From Corallococcus soli (GTDB lineage Bacteria; Myxococcota; Myxococcia; Myxococcales; Myxococcaceae): a DNA stretch of 64,000 nucleotides. Below, piece by piece: positions 16,821 through 26,042 of this stretch. The notes beneath the pieces are model-generated. The model worked only from the letters and a program-made list of their open reading frames with translations, did no database searches and was not told the DNA's origin. Each line of letters starts with the position of its first letter. The first letter of the stretch is position 1. The stretch covers positions 62,001 to 126,000 of the forward strand of contig NZ_JAAIYO010000004.1 in NCBI RefSeq assembly GCF_014930455.1, in the 5' to 3' direction. Both the position numbers and the translations under genes were made by a program.

Positions 16821-16981
16821 TCCCAGGCCAGGGGTGGAGTCGGCGGACGCACGCACGCCCCCGGACAAAGCGCACCGGAGGGCCGTTGGCCAGCGGCGAG
16901 TGAGGCCATTTCGGCTTGCTCCGGAGCACCCAGGCTCACAATGTGATGGGCCGCCAAGTCTCTGCGCCCCGGGAGCCCTCC

Positions 16982-19069
16982 ATGGCCGTACATCCCCCCT
17001 CTGGCTCCACCAACCGGCTCGCCCAGGAGCCCTCGCCCTACCTGCGCCAGCACGCCACCAATCCCGTGGACTGGCACCCGTGGGGCGACGAGGCCCTGGC
17101 CCTGGCCCGCGCCCAGAACAAGCCCATCCTGCTCTCCGTGGGCTACTCCGCGTGCCACTGGTGCCACGTCATGGCGCACGAGTCCTTCGAGTCCCCCGAC
17201 ACCGCGCGCCTGATGAACGACGGCTTCATCAACATCAAGGTCGACCGCGAGGAGCGCCCGGACCTGGATCAGATCTACCAGGGCGTCGTGCAGCTCATGG
17301 GGCAGGGCGGAGGCTGGCCCCTCACCGTGTTCCTCACGCCCGACCTGCGCCCCTTCTACGGTGGCACCTACTTCCCCCCCGAGGACCGCTACGGCCGCCC
17401 CGGCTTCCCCCGCCTCCTCACCGCGCTGCGCGACGCGTGGGAGAACAAGGCGGACGAAATCGAGGAGCAGGCCCGCCGCTTCCAGGAGGGCCTGGGCGAG
17501 CTGTCCTCACACGGTCTGGACGCCACCCCCGGCCACCTGTCCGCCGAGGACGTCGTCGCCATGGGTCACGCCATGGCGAAGCGCATGGACCCGGTGCACG
17601 GCGGCTTCGGCGGCGCGCCCAAGTTCCCCAACCCCATGAACGTGGCGCTGCTGCTGCGCGCGTGGCGTCGCGGCGCCGGTGAGCCCCTGAAGGCGGCCGT
17701 GTTCCGCACGCTGGAGCGCATGGCGTCGGGCGGCCTCTACGACCAGCTGGGCGGAGGCTTCCATCGCTACTCGGTGGACGAGCGGTGGCTCGTGCCCCAC
17801 TTCGAGAAGATGCTCTACGACAACGCCCAGCTCCTGCACCTGTACGCGGAAGCCGAGCAGGTGGAGTCGCGTCCCCTGTGGCGCAAGGTCGTGGAGGAGA
17901 CCGTCGACTACGTGCGCCGCGAGATGACCGACCCGGCCGGCGGCTTCTACGCCACGCAGGACGCGGACAGCGAGGGCGAGGAGGGGAAGTTCTTCGTCTG
18001 GCGCCCGGAGGAGGTCCGCGCGGTGCTCTCCCCCAGCCAGGCCGACACCGTGCTGCGCCACTACGGCATCACCCCGCAGGGCAACTTCGAACACGGCGCC
18101 ACCGTGCTGGAGGTCGTCGTCCCCGTGGAGACGATCGCGACCGAGCAGGGCCGCCCCGTGGAGGCGGTGCAGGCGGAGCTGGCCGAAGCGCGCCGCCTCC
18201 TCTTCGCCGCGCGCGAGCAGCGCGTGAAGCCGGGCCGCGACGACAAGATCCTCGCGGGCTGGAACGGGCTGATGATCCGCGGCCTCGCGCTCGCCGCGCG
18301 CGTCTTCGACCGCCCGGACTGGGCGAAGCTCGCGTCCAACGCGGCGGACTTCGTGCTCGCGAACCTGTGGGACGGCACGCGGCTGCTCCGCTCGCACCAG
18401 GACGGCAAGGGCCGCATCGACGGCTTCCTGGAGGACTACGGCGACCTCGCCTCGGGCCTCACCGCGCTCTATCAGGCCACCTTCGACGCGAAGTACCTGG
18501 ACGCCGCGGACGCGCTCGTGCACCGCGCGGTGGCGCTCTTCTGGGACGAGGAGAAGCACGCGTACCTGTCAGCGCCCCGGGGACAGAAGGACCTGGTGGT
18601 GGCGGCCTACTCCCTCTTCGACAACGCCTTCCCGTCCGGGGCCTCCACGCTGACCGAGGCGCAGGTGGCGCTCGCGGCGCTCACGGGGGACGTGGCCCAC
18701 CTGGAGCACCCGGAGCACTACGTGGCCAAGCTGAGGGATCAGCTCGTGCGCAACCCGCTGGGCTACGGGCACCTGGGGCTCGCCGCGGACTCGCTGCTGG
18801 ACGGCGCGTCCGGCGTCACCTTCGCGGGCACGCGCGCCGCAGTGGCGCCGCTGCTGGCCGCCGCGAACCGCACCTACGCCCCCGCGTTCTCCTTCGGGTG
18901 GAACGACACCAGCGCTCCACCGCCCGCGCGCCTCCAGGAGCTCTTTGAAGGGCGCGATCCGGTGGAAGGGCAGGGCGCGGCGTACCTCTGCCGCGGCTTC
19001 GTCTGCGAGCGGCCCGTGACGGACCCGGCCACGCTCGCGGAGCGCCTGGTGGCGACCCCGGGCCACTGA
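16982..19069 (+). CDS. YyaL-type thioredoxin-domain protein (DUF255)
   Basis: GGGAG lies 6 bases before the ATG at 16982; earlier in-frame starts have none. The 695-residue protein has an N-terminal thioredoxin-like domain with ACHWCHVM (Cys58 and Cys61), a DUF255 signature, and the family phrases [20 protein letters not shown] and [10 protein letters not shown] long C-terminal alpha/alpha-toroid region resembles glycoside hydrolases or epimerases ([12 protein letters not shown]). Length and order match bacterial YyaL and human SPATA20. The activity is not established. There is no signal peptide, so it is cytoplasmic. It is divergent from the glycosyltransferase gene. Confidence 0.93.
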   Translation: MAVHPPSGSTNRLAQEPSPYLRQHATNPVDWHPWGDEALALARAQNKPILLSVGYSACHWCHVMAHESFESPDTARLMNDGFINIKVDREERPDLDQIYQGVVQLMGQGGGWPLTVFLTPDLRPFYGGTYFPPEDRYGRPGFPRLLTALRDAWENKADEIEEQARRFQEGLGELSSHGLDATPGHLSAEDVVAMGHAMAKRMDPVHGGFGGAPKFPNPMNVALLLRAWRRGAGEPLKAAVFRTLERMASGGLYDQLGGGFHRYSVDERWLVPHFEKMLYDNAQLLHLYAEAEQVESRPLWRKVVEETVDYVRREMTDPAGGFYATQDADSEGEEGKFFVWRPEEVRAVLSPSQADTVLRHYGITPQGNFEHGATVLEVVVPVETIATEQGRPVEAVQAELAEARRLLFAAREQRVKPGRDDKILAGWNGLMIRGLALAARVFDRPDWAKLASNAADFVLANLWDGTRLLRSHQDGKGRIDGFLEDYGDLASGLTALYQATFDAKYLDAADALVHRAVALFWDEEKHAYLSAPRGQKDLVVAAYSLFDNAFPSGASTLTEAQVALAALTGDVAHLEHPEHYVAKLRDQLVRNPLGYGHLGLAADSLLDGASGVTFAGTRAAVAPLLAAANRTYAPAFSFGWNDTSAPPPARLQELFEGRDPVEGQGAAYLCRGFVCERPVTDPATLAERLVATPGH

Positions 19070-19097
19070 AACAAGCGGCCCGGGACACCGCCGACGG

Positions 19098-20654
19098 CTA
19101 CTTCACGTCGGTGACCTGGAGCGAACCGATGAGCGGCGTGATTTCAGCGTTCCCCTCGTAGCCCACGGCGAAGTGCGTGGCGTCCGCGACGGGCTGGTTG
19201 AAGGTGGGGTCCAACTGGGTCCACTCGCCCACCCAGGCCTCCACCCACTCGTGCCAGTACAGCGCGGGCACGCCGTCGGCGTTCACCATGTAGATGACGC
19301 CGTCCACGCGCCGCGCGGGGATGCCGGACGCGCGCATCATGGCCACCGTGAGCAGCGAGTGCTCCGTGCAGTCGCCCTTCTTCTGGCGCAGCACGTCCGT
19401 GGCCCGGTCCGCGCTGGCGCCGTAGTCCTTCTGCAGGTTGCTGTACACCCACGCGGACAGCATCCGCGCCGCCGTGTACGCGTCCTTCTCTTCCCGGATG
19501 ATGCTCCTGGCCTGCGCGACGATGGCCGGCGCCTCGGACTCCACCGCGAGCGTGGACTTGAGGTTCGCCCCGCCGTCGGGGTCCGCCACCGGCCGGGGCT
19601 TGCGGCCCTTGGGCGCGGGCGGCGCCGCCATCAGCGTCACCTCCACGCGGCCATCCGGCAGCGGCTTGTACTTCTGCCGGTACGTGTCCTGCTGGAACTT
19701 CGCCGGCAGGTTCTTCATCACCAGCGTCACCTGCCCGGGGACCTCGCGCGCCTTCGCGGGCAGCGGCTTCGGCAGCACCACGCGCGTGAGGCCGAACACC
19801 TCCACCAGGTCCATGCGCTTGGCCACGGACTCGGACTCGGCGCGCGCCTGCATCGTCTGGCCGAAGTCCACGCGCACCATCTTCCCGTCCGTCGTCAGGA
19901 AGGCCGCCACCGGCACCTTCTCCTTGTCGGACAGCGTGCTCACGCGCGCGAGCTTCACCTTCACGCCGCCCAGCACCTGCTCCTCCGGGGCCTCCACCGT
20001 GGTGACGGTGCGGTAGCCCTCCAGGTCGGTGCCGTCCAGCAGCACGCCCTCCACCTTCTTGCCGCGCAGGAGCGCCACGCGCGCCTGGTCCGCGTCGTCC
20101 ACCGTCTCCTTGGGCGCGGGCATCGGCTTGAGCACCTCCTCCGGCTGGCCCGGGCGCTTGCGCACCACGCGCAGCCCGTCCGCCGTGGCCGTGCCCACCA
20201 GCTCCTGGTCCCCGCCGTCCCCGCGCTGGGTGACGGTGAAGGACAGGAGGCGCCCGCCCGGCTTCGCTTCGTAGACGCGCACCTCGCGGTGCACGCGCTC
20301 CGACACGCGCGTGCCCACCTGCGCCTTGAAGATGAGCTCGTTGATGCTCTGCGCCTTGCCGCCCGGCAGCGCCGTCAAGTCAGTGAAGAACCAGCCCACC
20401 TTCTTGTCCATCAGGTACAGGCCGAAGTACTCGCCGCCCTTGGGGCGCGGGGCCTTCAGCGCGTCGGAGAGCTCCTGGGCCTGCGAGGCAGGAGCCTGCT
20501 GCTGCGCCTGGGTCGCCGCGGCCTTCGCCTGGGACTTCAGCGCGGCGGAGGAGGGGGCCTGGGCCCAGGCGGGGGCGGGTGCCCCCGTCAGCAGGGCGAG
20601 CAGGCTCAACAATCCCAGACGGGTGCGTCGCATCGGTCGGTTCATGGAAGGCAT
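19098..20654 (-). CDS. secreted transglutaminase-like peptidase/amidase
   Basis: AGGAGG lies 7 bases before the ATG at 20654, which fixes the start; a GTG further upstream has no such site. The 518-residue protein has a Sec signal ending AWAQA, a Gln/Ala-rich linker, a large N-terminal beta domain and a C-terminal transglutaminase core. The triad is visible: Cys429 in KKGDCTEHSLL, His468 in YWHEWVEAW and Asp482 in QLDPTFNQP. It acts in the periplasm or outside the cell. It lies 72 bases downstream of the GNAT gene, so it is probably the last gene of the ATP-grasp/GNAT cassette. Confidence 0.88.
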   Translation of the reverse strand: MPSMNRPMRRTRLGLLSLLALLTGAPAPAWAQAPSSAALKSQAKAAATQAQQQAPASQAQELSDALKAPRPKGGEYFGLYLMDKKVGWFFTDLTALPGGKAQSINELIFKAQVGTRVSERVHREVRVYEAKPGGRLLSFTVTQRGDGGDQELVGTATADGLRVVRKRPGQPEEVLKPMPAPKETVDDADQARVALLRGKKVEGVLLDGTDLEGYRTVTTVEAPEEQVLGGVKVKLARVSTLSDKEKVPVAAFLTTDGKMVRVDFGQTMQARAESESVAKRMDLVEVFGLTRVVLPKPLPAKAREVPGQVTLVMKNLPAKFQQDTYRQKYKPLPDGRVEVTLMAAPPAPKGRKPRPVADPDGGANLKSTLAVESEAPAIVAQARSIIREEKDAYTAARMLSAWVYSNLQKDYGASADRATDVLRQKKGDCTEHSLLTVAMMRASGIPARRVDGVIYMVNADGVPALYWHEWVEAWVGEWTQLDPTFNQPVADATHFAVGYEGNAEITPLIGSLQVTDVK

Positions 20655-20726
20655 CTGCCCCCTCCTGACGGGGACCCGGGCGGCGTCTTCACTCACGCCC
20701 AGGGGTGGTCTGCTGCGGACGGCGGA

Positions 20727-21200
20727 CTACAGGCGCTTCGTCAGGATGATGAGGTCGTCGCCCTGCTTGTAGAAATCCCGCAGGCGCGCCTCTTCCCCGT
20801 ACTTCATGGACGCGTAGAAGCCGCGCGTGGGGCCGTAGGCCTCCGTGGCGCTCGTCTCCACGCGGATGAGCCGCGCCTTGCGGCGGCGCAGGTCGCCCTC
20901 CATGGAGGAGATGAGCTGGGCGCCAATGCCCTGGCCGCGCACTTCCGGCGAGGAGGCGATCCAGTACAGGTCGAAGGCGTTCTCCGTCATGGGCGTCGGG
21001 CCGTAGCACGCGTACCCGACGATGCCGCCTTCCTGCCCGCGGTCCGCCACGAGGATGGAGTAGTCCCGGTTGCCCGCGGTGAGCGCGGTGTCAACCAGCT
21101 CGATGGCGCAGTCCTGCTCCTCCTGCGAGAAGGTTTCGATTCGCCGGATCAACGCGACGAGCGGTTCCCGGTCCTTTCTTTCGAGTGTGCGGATTTCCAT
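20727..21200 (-). CDS. GNAT-family N-acetyltransferase
   Basis: A start at the ATG at 21200 (MEIRTLERKD) with AAAGAG upstream gives 157 residues. The GNAT fold is clear: N-terminal helices, the strand IVGYACYGP, then the acetyl-CoA loop IASSPEVRGQGIGAQLI (R-x-x-G-x-G) and RLIRVETSATEAYGPTRGFYASM. The substrate is unknown. The start lies inside the 3' end of the ATP-grasp gene (110-base overlap in another frame), so expression of the two is linked. ATP-grasp ligase plus GNAT pairs are known in acylated dipeptide synthesis, for example N-acetylglutaminylglutamine amide. A similar role is only an inference here. Confidence 0.9.
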   Translation of the reverse strand: MEIRTLERKDREPLVALIRRIETFSQEEQDCAIELVDTALTAGNRDYSILVADRGQEGGIVGYACYGPTPMTENAFDLYWIASSPEVRGQGIGAQLISSMEGDLRRRKARLIRVETSATEAYGPTRGFYASMKYGEEARLRDFYKQGDDLIILTKRL

Positions 21201-22191
21201 GGGCTCTTTCGAGAGCGACCTCCACGATTCGTGAGGCCAGGGTCGCGTAGTCCATCCCAGCGGCCTGCGCCGCCTTCGCGAACCCCGCGCCCGGGTGAAG
21301 GTCGCAGTTGGGGTTGATGTCGATGACGTACGGCACACCCTCGGGCGACACCCGAAGGTCCACGCGTCCATAGTCCTGGCAGTCCAGCGCTGCAAATGCT
21401 TCCAGCGCCGTCTGGACGCAACGGGCTTCCTGCACTGCGTCGAGCTTGCACGGCCCGGAGGTCGAGTCCCGGTACTCCGGCGACTCCACCTCCCACTTGG
21501 CCCGGTACGACACGATGTTCGGACGGTCGTCGAACGCGTGGCCGAAGTGGATCTCCGTGAGCGGCAGCGCCTGTCGCGGGCTGTTGCCCAACAACGGCAC
21601 GTAGATTTCCCGCCCCGGGATGTACTGCTCCACCAGCGCGGGCTGGTGGAAGGTCTTGAGCACCGCCTCGCACGCCCGCACCAGGGCGGCCCGCTCCGTC
21701 ACGACGGAGTCGAAGTCCATGCCCACGCTGGCGTCCTCGCGGGCGGGCTTCACGATGAGGGGCCAGGGCAGGTCCACCGCCAGGGCGTCCTCGCGGCGGC
21801 GCACCACGCAGGAGGCGGGCGTGGAGACGCCGTTGGCGCGCAGCAGCTCCTTCGCCTTGGGCTTGTGCAGCGCCAGCCCCAGCGACAGGGCGGACGAGCC
21901 GGTGTACGGCAGCCCCAGCGCGTCCAGCAGGCAGGGGATGGCCATCTCCCCGCGGCTGTCGGCGGCCAGCGACTCGCACAGGTTCACCACGAGGTCGGGC
22001 TGGAGGAAGCGCAGGGCCTCCACGAAGTCCAGCCGGTCCCCTTCGATGGCGAGCGGCTCGGCGACCACCCCGTCCCGGCTCAGCGCCTGGGCCAGGCTTT
22101 CGGCCACCCGGACCACGTCCTCGCGGGCTTCGCGCCCCGGGTCTTCTTCGAGCAGCTCGTGGTCACGATTGTGCAGCAGGATGATGTGCAT
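21091..22191 (-). CDS. D-alanine-D-alanine-ligase-like ATP-grasp enzyme
   Basis: The ATG at 22191 (MHIILLHNRDHE) begins the expected N-terminal strand; no strong ribosome site is seen. The 366-residue protein has Ddl-type features: YTGSSALSLGLALHKP, the ATP-grasp lysine strand PLIVKPAREDASVGMD, EQYIPGREIYV and the metal-binding end YVIDINPNCDLHPGAGF. It should form a peptide or amide bond through an acyl-phosphate. Some myxobacterial homologues are not true Ddl, and neighbouring GNAT and transglutaminase genes favour a peptide-modification role. The final ~36 codons overlap the GNAT gene in another frame. Confidence 0.85.
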   Translation of the reverse strand: MHIILLHNRDHELLEEDPGREAREDVVRVAESLAQALSRDGVVAEPLAIEGDRLDFVEALRFLQPDLVVNLCESLAADSRGEMAIPCLLDALGLPYTGSSALSLGLALHKPKAKELLRANGVSTPASCVVRRREDALAVDLPWPLIVKPAREDASVGMDFDSVVTERAALVRACEAVLKTFHQPALVEQYIPGREIYVPLLGNSPRQALPLTEIHFGHAFDDRPNIVSYRAKWEVESPEYRDSTSGPCKLDAVQEARCVQTALEAFAALDCQDYGRVDLRVSPEGVPYVIDINPNCDLHPGAGFAKAAQAAGMDYATLASRIVEVALERAHGNPHTRKKGPGTARRVDPANRNLLAGGAGLRHRAG

Positions 22192-22366
22192 TCGGAGTGA
22201 GGGAAGGGTTAGCACGTCCCTTGGGACCTTCCCAGCGGGAGACATGGTGTCTGGTCGCCTCCTCACGGGGCTACCGCCCGCCAGGGTCTGCGGTACGGTA
22301 GGTGACCTCCAAGGTGGGCGACCCCCTGGAGGAGGTCCGGGATTCCAGAAGCCCGGCAAGGACGAC
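22192..22366. other. divergent promoter region
   Basis: These 175 bases separate the minus-strand ATP-grasp cassette from the plus-strand HD-domain gene and must hold both promoters. I see no convincing palindrome or riboswitch. An AAGGAC ribosome site lies just before the HD gene. Confidence 0.35.
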
Positions 22367-23659
22367 ATGCGGATTCGCGACCCCATCCACGGCGTCATCC
22401 CGGTGAGCGACCCGGAGAAGGCCGTCATCGACAGCCGCTTCTACCAGCGGCTGCGCTACGTGCGGCAGCTGGGCTTTGGCGACATGGCCTTCCCCGGCGC
22501 CACCCACACCCGCCACGCCCACAGCCTGGGCGCCATGTTCGTCGCCTCGCGCGTCTTCGGCGCCGTGGCCAGCCGGTCCGACCTGCCGGACGATGTGCGT
22601 GAACATTTCTGCGAAGCCGTGCGGCTGGCGGTGCTGTGTCATGACCTGGGGCACATGCCCCTGTCGCACGCGTCGGAGCGCATCGCGCCCCGGCGGTCGC
22701 TGCTGCGGTTGCCCGGCTGGCTGGATTCCGTGGCGGAAGGGGAGCAGGCGAACCACGAGGACTTCACCGCCAAGCTCATCCTGGACAGCTCCCTGACGGA
22801 GGTCATCCAGCGCGAGTTCAGCCCCCGGGGCATCACCCCCATGGCCACGGTGGCGCTCATCTCCGGCGCGAAGCCGCCCAGGGACCCGGGCTTCACCCAC
22901 AAGGGCGTGGACTGGACGCCGCTGTTGCGCGCCATCGTCTCCGGGGAGCTGGACGCGGACCGGATGGACTACCTCCTGCGCGACTCGTTCTACACGGGCG
23001 TGAACTATGGCCGGTACGACCTGGATTGGATCGTCTCCAACCTGAACCCGGCGGTGAAGGACGGCAAGGCGGTGCTGGCCCTGTCGCGCGCGGCGGCGTT
23101 CGCGTTCGAGGACTTCCTGCTCAGCCGCTACCACATGTTCGTGTCGGTGTACCTGCACCACACGTCGGTCAACTTCGACCACATGCTGCGCCGCTACTAC
23201 GAGGAGACGCCCGGCGAGTTCGAGATCCCGGCGGACCCGGAGGCCTTCCTCCTCTGCGACGACGCGGCGCTCTGGTACACGCTGCGCCGCTCGAAGAACC
23301 GGTGGGCGGAGCGCATCAGCCGCCGGCAGGGCTTCAAGCTGCTGGCGCAGTTCACGGAGCGGGACACGGGCTACGACCTGGAGGTGCTCAACAGCGCGCT
23401 CACCAGCGAGGGCTTCGAGCACTACACGGTGCAGTCCAAGGGCGCGCTCAGCAAGTACGTGGGGGCGGCCGGGGGCAACCCGGGGCTGTTCATCCTGGAC
23501 GTGTCCACGGGGCGGCTCACGGAGGTGGCGCGGTACACGCCGCTGTACCAGCGCTACAGTGGCGCGGTGCGACTGACGCGGCTCTATGTCCGGCCGGACC
23601 AGGCGGAGCGGGCGCGCGACATGATGGGCCGGCTGCTCGGCCAGACGACGCAGTCCTGA
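22367..23659 (+). CDS. HD-domain phosphohydrolase (SAMHD1/dGTPase-like)
   Basis: This 430-residue protein starts MRIRDPIHGVIPVS, the N-terminal phrase of SAMHD1-like proteins. Metal ligands are visible as H in THTRHAHSLG, HD in LCHDLGHMPLSH and the distal Asp in LDADRMDYLLRDS followed by FYTGVNYG. The family hydrolyses dNTPs to nucleosides and triphosphate, though single members may act on other phosphorylated ligands. It is cytoplasmic. A 14-base gap separates it from the Nudix-MBL gene, so the two nucleotide-handling genes are probably cotranscribed. Confidence 0.9.
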   Translation: MRIRDPIHGVIPVSDPEKAVIDSRFYQRLRYVRQLGFGDMAFPGATHTRHAHSLGAMFVASRVFGAVASRSDLPDDVREHFCEAVRLAVLCHDLGHMPLSHASERIAPRRSLLRLPGWLDSVAEGEQANHEDFTAKLILDSSLTEVIQREFSPRGITPMATVALISGAKPPRDPGFTHKGVDWTPLLRAIVSGELDADRMDYLLRDSFYTGVNYGRYDLDWIVSNLNPAVKDGKAVLALSRAAAFAFEDFLLSRYHMFVSVYLHHTSVNFDHMLRRYYEETPGEFEIPADPEAFLLCDDAALWYTLRRSKNRWAERISRRQGFKLLAQFTERDTGYDLEVLNSALTSEGFEHYTVQSKGALSKYVGAAGGNPGLFILDVSTGRLTEVARYTPLYQRYSGAVRLTRLYVRPDQAERARDMMGRLLGQTTQS

Positions 23660-23673
23660 AGGATGGTGCAACC

Positions 23674-25206
23674 ATGAGCGAGCCCCTCCCCGGCATGGGC
23701 CTCTTCGCCCCCTACGCCCCCGTCGAACCCCGGGCCTCCTCGGTGGTCATCCTCTACCGCCGCGCGCGGGACGGCGTGGGCGTGGAGGTGTTCTGGGTGA
23801 AGCGCGAGCGGGCGCTGGCCTTCGCCGGAGGCTTCTATGCCTTCCCGGGCGGCAAGCTGGACCGCGACGACGCGGACGTGCCCGTGCAGGGCGCGCAGGG
23901 TGAAGAGGCCGCGCTGCGCTCGGCGGCGGCGCGTGAGCTCTTCGAGGAAGCCGGCGTGCTGGTGGCCGAGGGCGCGGGGGCGCTCTCCGAGGCGGCGCTG
24001 GCCCAAGGGCGCACGGCGCTGCTCGCGGGGACGGTGAAGTGGAGCGAGTGGCTCTCGCGCCACGCGCTCACCCTGCGCGCGGAGGACCTGCGGCCGGCGG
24101 GCCGGTGGATCACCCCGCCCTCCATCCCGGTGCGCTTCGACACGCGCTTCTACTTGGTGGAGCTGCCGGAGGCCGCGACCGCGAGCGTCCTCCCCGGGGA
24201 GCTGTCCGAGGGCGCGTGGACGCGGCCGGAGGACGCGCTGTCGCGCTGGAGTGACGGCACGGCGCTGCTGCACCCGCCCGCGCAGCACGCGTTGCAGGTG
24301 CTGTCGGAGTTCACCGACGAGGCGGACGCGCGCGCGCGGCTGAACACGCCGCCGTACTGCCCGGGCTACGTGGCCCAGCGCATCGAGTTCCAGCGCGGCG
24401 TGCGTGTGGTGGCGCTGGAGACGCCCACGCTGCCGCCCGCGACGCACACCAACGCGTACGTGCTGGGCACGGGCGACCTGCTCATCGTGGACCCGGGCTC
24501 GTCGGACGTGAAGCAGTACGCGAAGCTCCTGTCGCTGGTGTCCAGCCTGAAGGCGGAGGGGCTGCGGCCCCTGGCGGTGGTGCTCACCCACCACCACGGC
24601 GACCATGTGGGCGGGGCGCTCGCGGTGAAGGAGCGGCTGGGGATTCCGCTCTGGTGCCACGCGCGCACGGCGGACCGGCTGGACTTCCCGGTGGAGCGGC
24701 TGCTGGAGGACGGCGAGGTGCTGGAGCTGGGCGGGCCGCTGCCGCAGCGCTGGCGCGTGCTGCACACGCCGGGGCACGCGCAGGGGCACCTGTGCCTGGT
24801 GGACTCGCGCAGCAAGGCGGCGGTGGTGGGGGACATGGTGGCCAGCGTGGGCTCCATCGTCATCGACCCGCCCGAGGGCAACATGGTGGACTACCTCGCG
24901 CAGCTGCGCCGGCTGCGCGACTGGCCCGTCACCACGCTGTACCCCGCGCACGGCGCGCCGGTGCCGGACGGCCCGGGCAAGCTGGACGAGTACCTGCGCC
25001 ACCGCGCCCAGCGCGAGGCCATCATCCTGGAGTCGGTGCCCGCGACGGGCGCCACGCTGGCGGAGGTGGTGGCGACGGCCTATGCGGACACGCCGCCGCT
25101 CCTGCACCCGGTGGCGGAGCGCAGCGCCCTGGCCACGCTGGAGAAGCTGGTGGCGGAGGGCCGCGTGCGCGAGGAGTCCTTCAGCTGGTTCCGCGTGGGC
25201 GCCTGA
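23674..25206 (+). CDS. Nudix hydrolase fused to LACTB2-like metallo-beta-lactamase domain
   Basis: A 510-residue two-enzyme fusion. Residues ~20-225 are a Nudix domain whose box is stretched: GGFYAFPGGKLD (52-63) is separated from AARELFEEAG (85-94) by an insert, as in NUDT19-type CoA diphosphatases. Residues ~240-430 are a metallo-beta-lactamase fold with THHHGDH (305-311), HTPGHAQGH (364-372) and GDM (386-388). The last ~80 residues are the winged helix typical of LACTB2-like nucleases. The linked activities could act on CoA or acyl-CoA species or on nucleotides. No signal peptide is seen. It follows the HD-domain gene in one operon. Confidence 0.9.
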   Translation: MSEPLPGMGLFAPYAPVEPRASSVVILYRRARDGVGVEVFWVKRERALAFAGGFYAFPGGKLDRDDADVPVQGAQGEEAALRSAAARELFEEAGVLVAEGAGALSEAALAQGRTALLAGTVKWSEWLSRHALTLRAEDLRPAGRWITPPSIPVRFDTRFYLVELPEAATASVLPGELSEGAWTRPEDALSRWSDGTALLHPPAQHALQVLSEFTDEADARARLNTPPYCPGYVAQRIEFQRGVRVVALETPTLPPATHTNAYVLGTGDLLIVDPGSSDVKQYAKLLSLVSSLKAEGLRPLAVVLTHHHGDHVGGALAVKERLGIPLWCHARTADRLDFPVERLLEDGEVLELGGPLPQRWRVLHTPGHAQGHLCLVDSRSKAAVVGDMVASVGSIVIDPPEGNMVDYLAQLRRLRDWPVTTLYPAHGAPVPDGPGKLDEYLRHRAQREAIILESVPATGATLAEVVATAYADTPPLLHPVAERSALATLEKLVAEGRVREESFSWFRVGA

Positions 25207-25261
25207 GCCCTTCAGGGACGGGGCGTGAGGCACCGGGACGCCAGGGCCTTCTGCTTCAACG

Positions 25262-25280
25262 GACCTGCCTGACGCAGGTC
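25262..25280. terminator. hairpin between convergent Nudix-MBL and membrane-protein genes
   Basis: A perfect 7-bp stem GACCTGC/GCAGGTC with a CTGAC loop overlaps the minus-strand stop codon (25279-25281) and lies 55 bases past the plus-strand stop. It can serve both directions; there is no T-run. Confidence 0.5.
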
Positions 25281-26031
25281 AGAAGCTGCCCAGCAGGCCC
25301 AGGTGCGGGCCCTTCGCGCCGTAGGTGGCCACGGGCATCAGGCGCACGCCCTGGGGCGCCTGGGACTGGCGCGCCGCTTCCTCCGCGCGGAGGGTGCTGC
25401 TGTGCGTCAGCTCGTAGCCCACGCTCGCACCCACCACCGGGAGGATGAAGAGCGCGGCGTTCACGGCGGGAGGCGCGTCGGCGCCGCCGCTGTTCACCAG
25501 TGAGATGCCCAGCAGCGTCGCGCCCCAGCCCACCATGCTGCCGGCCACCGTGGGGCCCAGCCTGCCGCGCCCGTTCATGAACCGGCCGCCCGCGTAGGTG
25601 CCCACCGGGATGCCGATGAGCGCCCCGGCCGCGGCGCCCGCGACGGCCATCACCAGGCACTCGTCACAGCCCACTGTGGCGGAGCCCAGCAGGTACCCGA
25701 AGGAGCCCAGCACCGTGGCGCCCACCACGCCGCCCGCCGCGCCGCCCAGCGCCTCCACCGCCACGCGGGGCACGGGATCCTTCGACGGCGGAGGCCGCGC
25801 GTCCGGCAGGGCCCCGGCGGTGACGGAGGGGCGCGACCCGGAGGGCGCATCCTCCGGGGATTCAGCGTCCGGAGGCGCCGGCACGTCCTCCGCCTCCGCG
25901 CCCACCAGGGGCGGCGGCGTGAGGCCCCGGGTGGGAGCCGTGGCCGGCTCGGCGGGGGCCTCCTGGGCGGAGGCCAGGCCCGACACGAGCAGCAGGGCGA
26001 GGAGTGGGAACAGGAGGGGGGAGCGCTTCAC
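25279..26031 (-). CDS. exported Gly/Ala-rich membrane protein, unknown function
   Basis: The start is a GTG (26031, or the adjacent GTG 26034), giving about 250 residues; no ATG is available without running far into the permease gene. A signal peptide (LLVSGLASA) is followed by a Pro-rich linker (~25-85), then four Gly/Ala-rich hydrophobic segments with glycine-zipper spacing (GGAAGGVVGATVLGSFG, AGAAAGALIGIPVGTYAGG) and a CDEC pair. I do not recognise the family. It starts 9-12 bases after the FTR1 stop, so it is in the Fur-controlled iron operon and may help iron handling at the envelope. Confidence 0.65.
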   Translation of the reverse strand: MKRSPLLFPLLALLLVSGLASAQEAPAEPATAPTRGLTPPPLVGAEAEDVPAPPDAESPEDAPSGSRPSVTAGALPDARPPPSKDPVPRVAVEALGGAAGGVVGATVLGSFGYLLGSATVGCDECLVMAVAGAAAGALIGIPVGTYAGGRFMNGRGRLGPTVAGSMVGWGATLLGISLVNSGGADAPPAVNAALFILPVVGASVGYELTHSSTLRAEEAARQSQAPQGVRLMPVATYGAKGPHLGLLGSF

Positions 26032-26042
26032 CACGTTCCACG

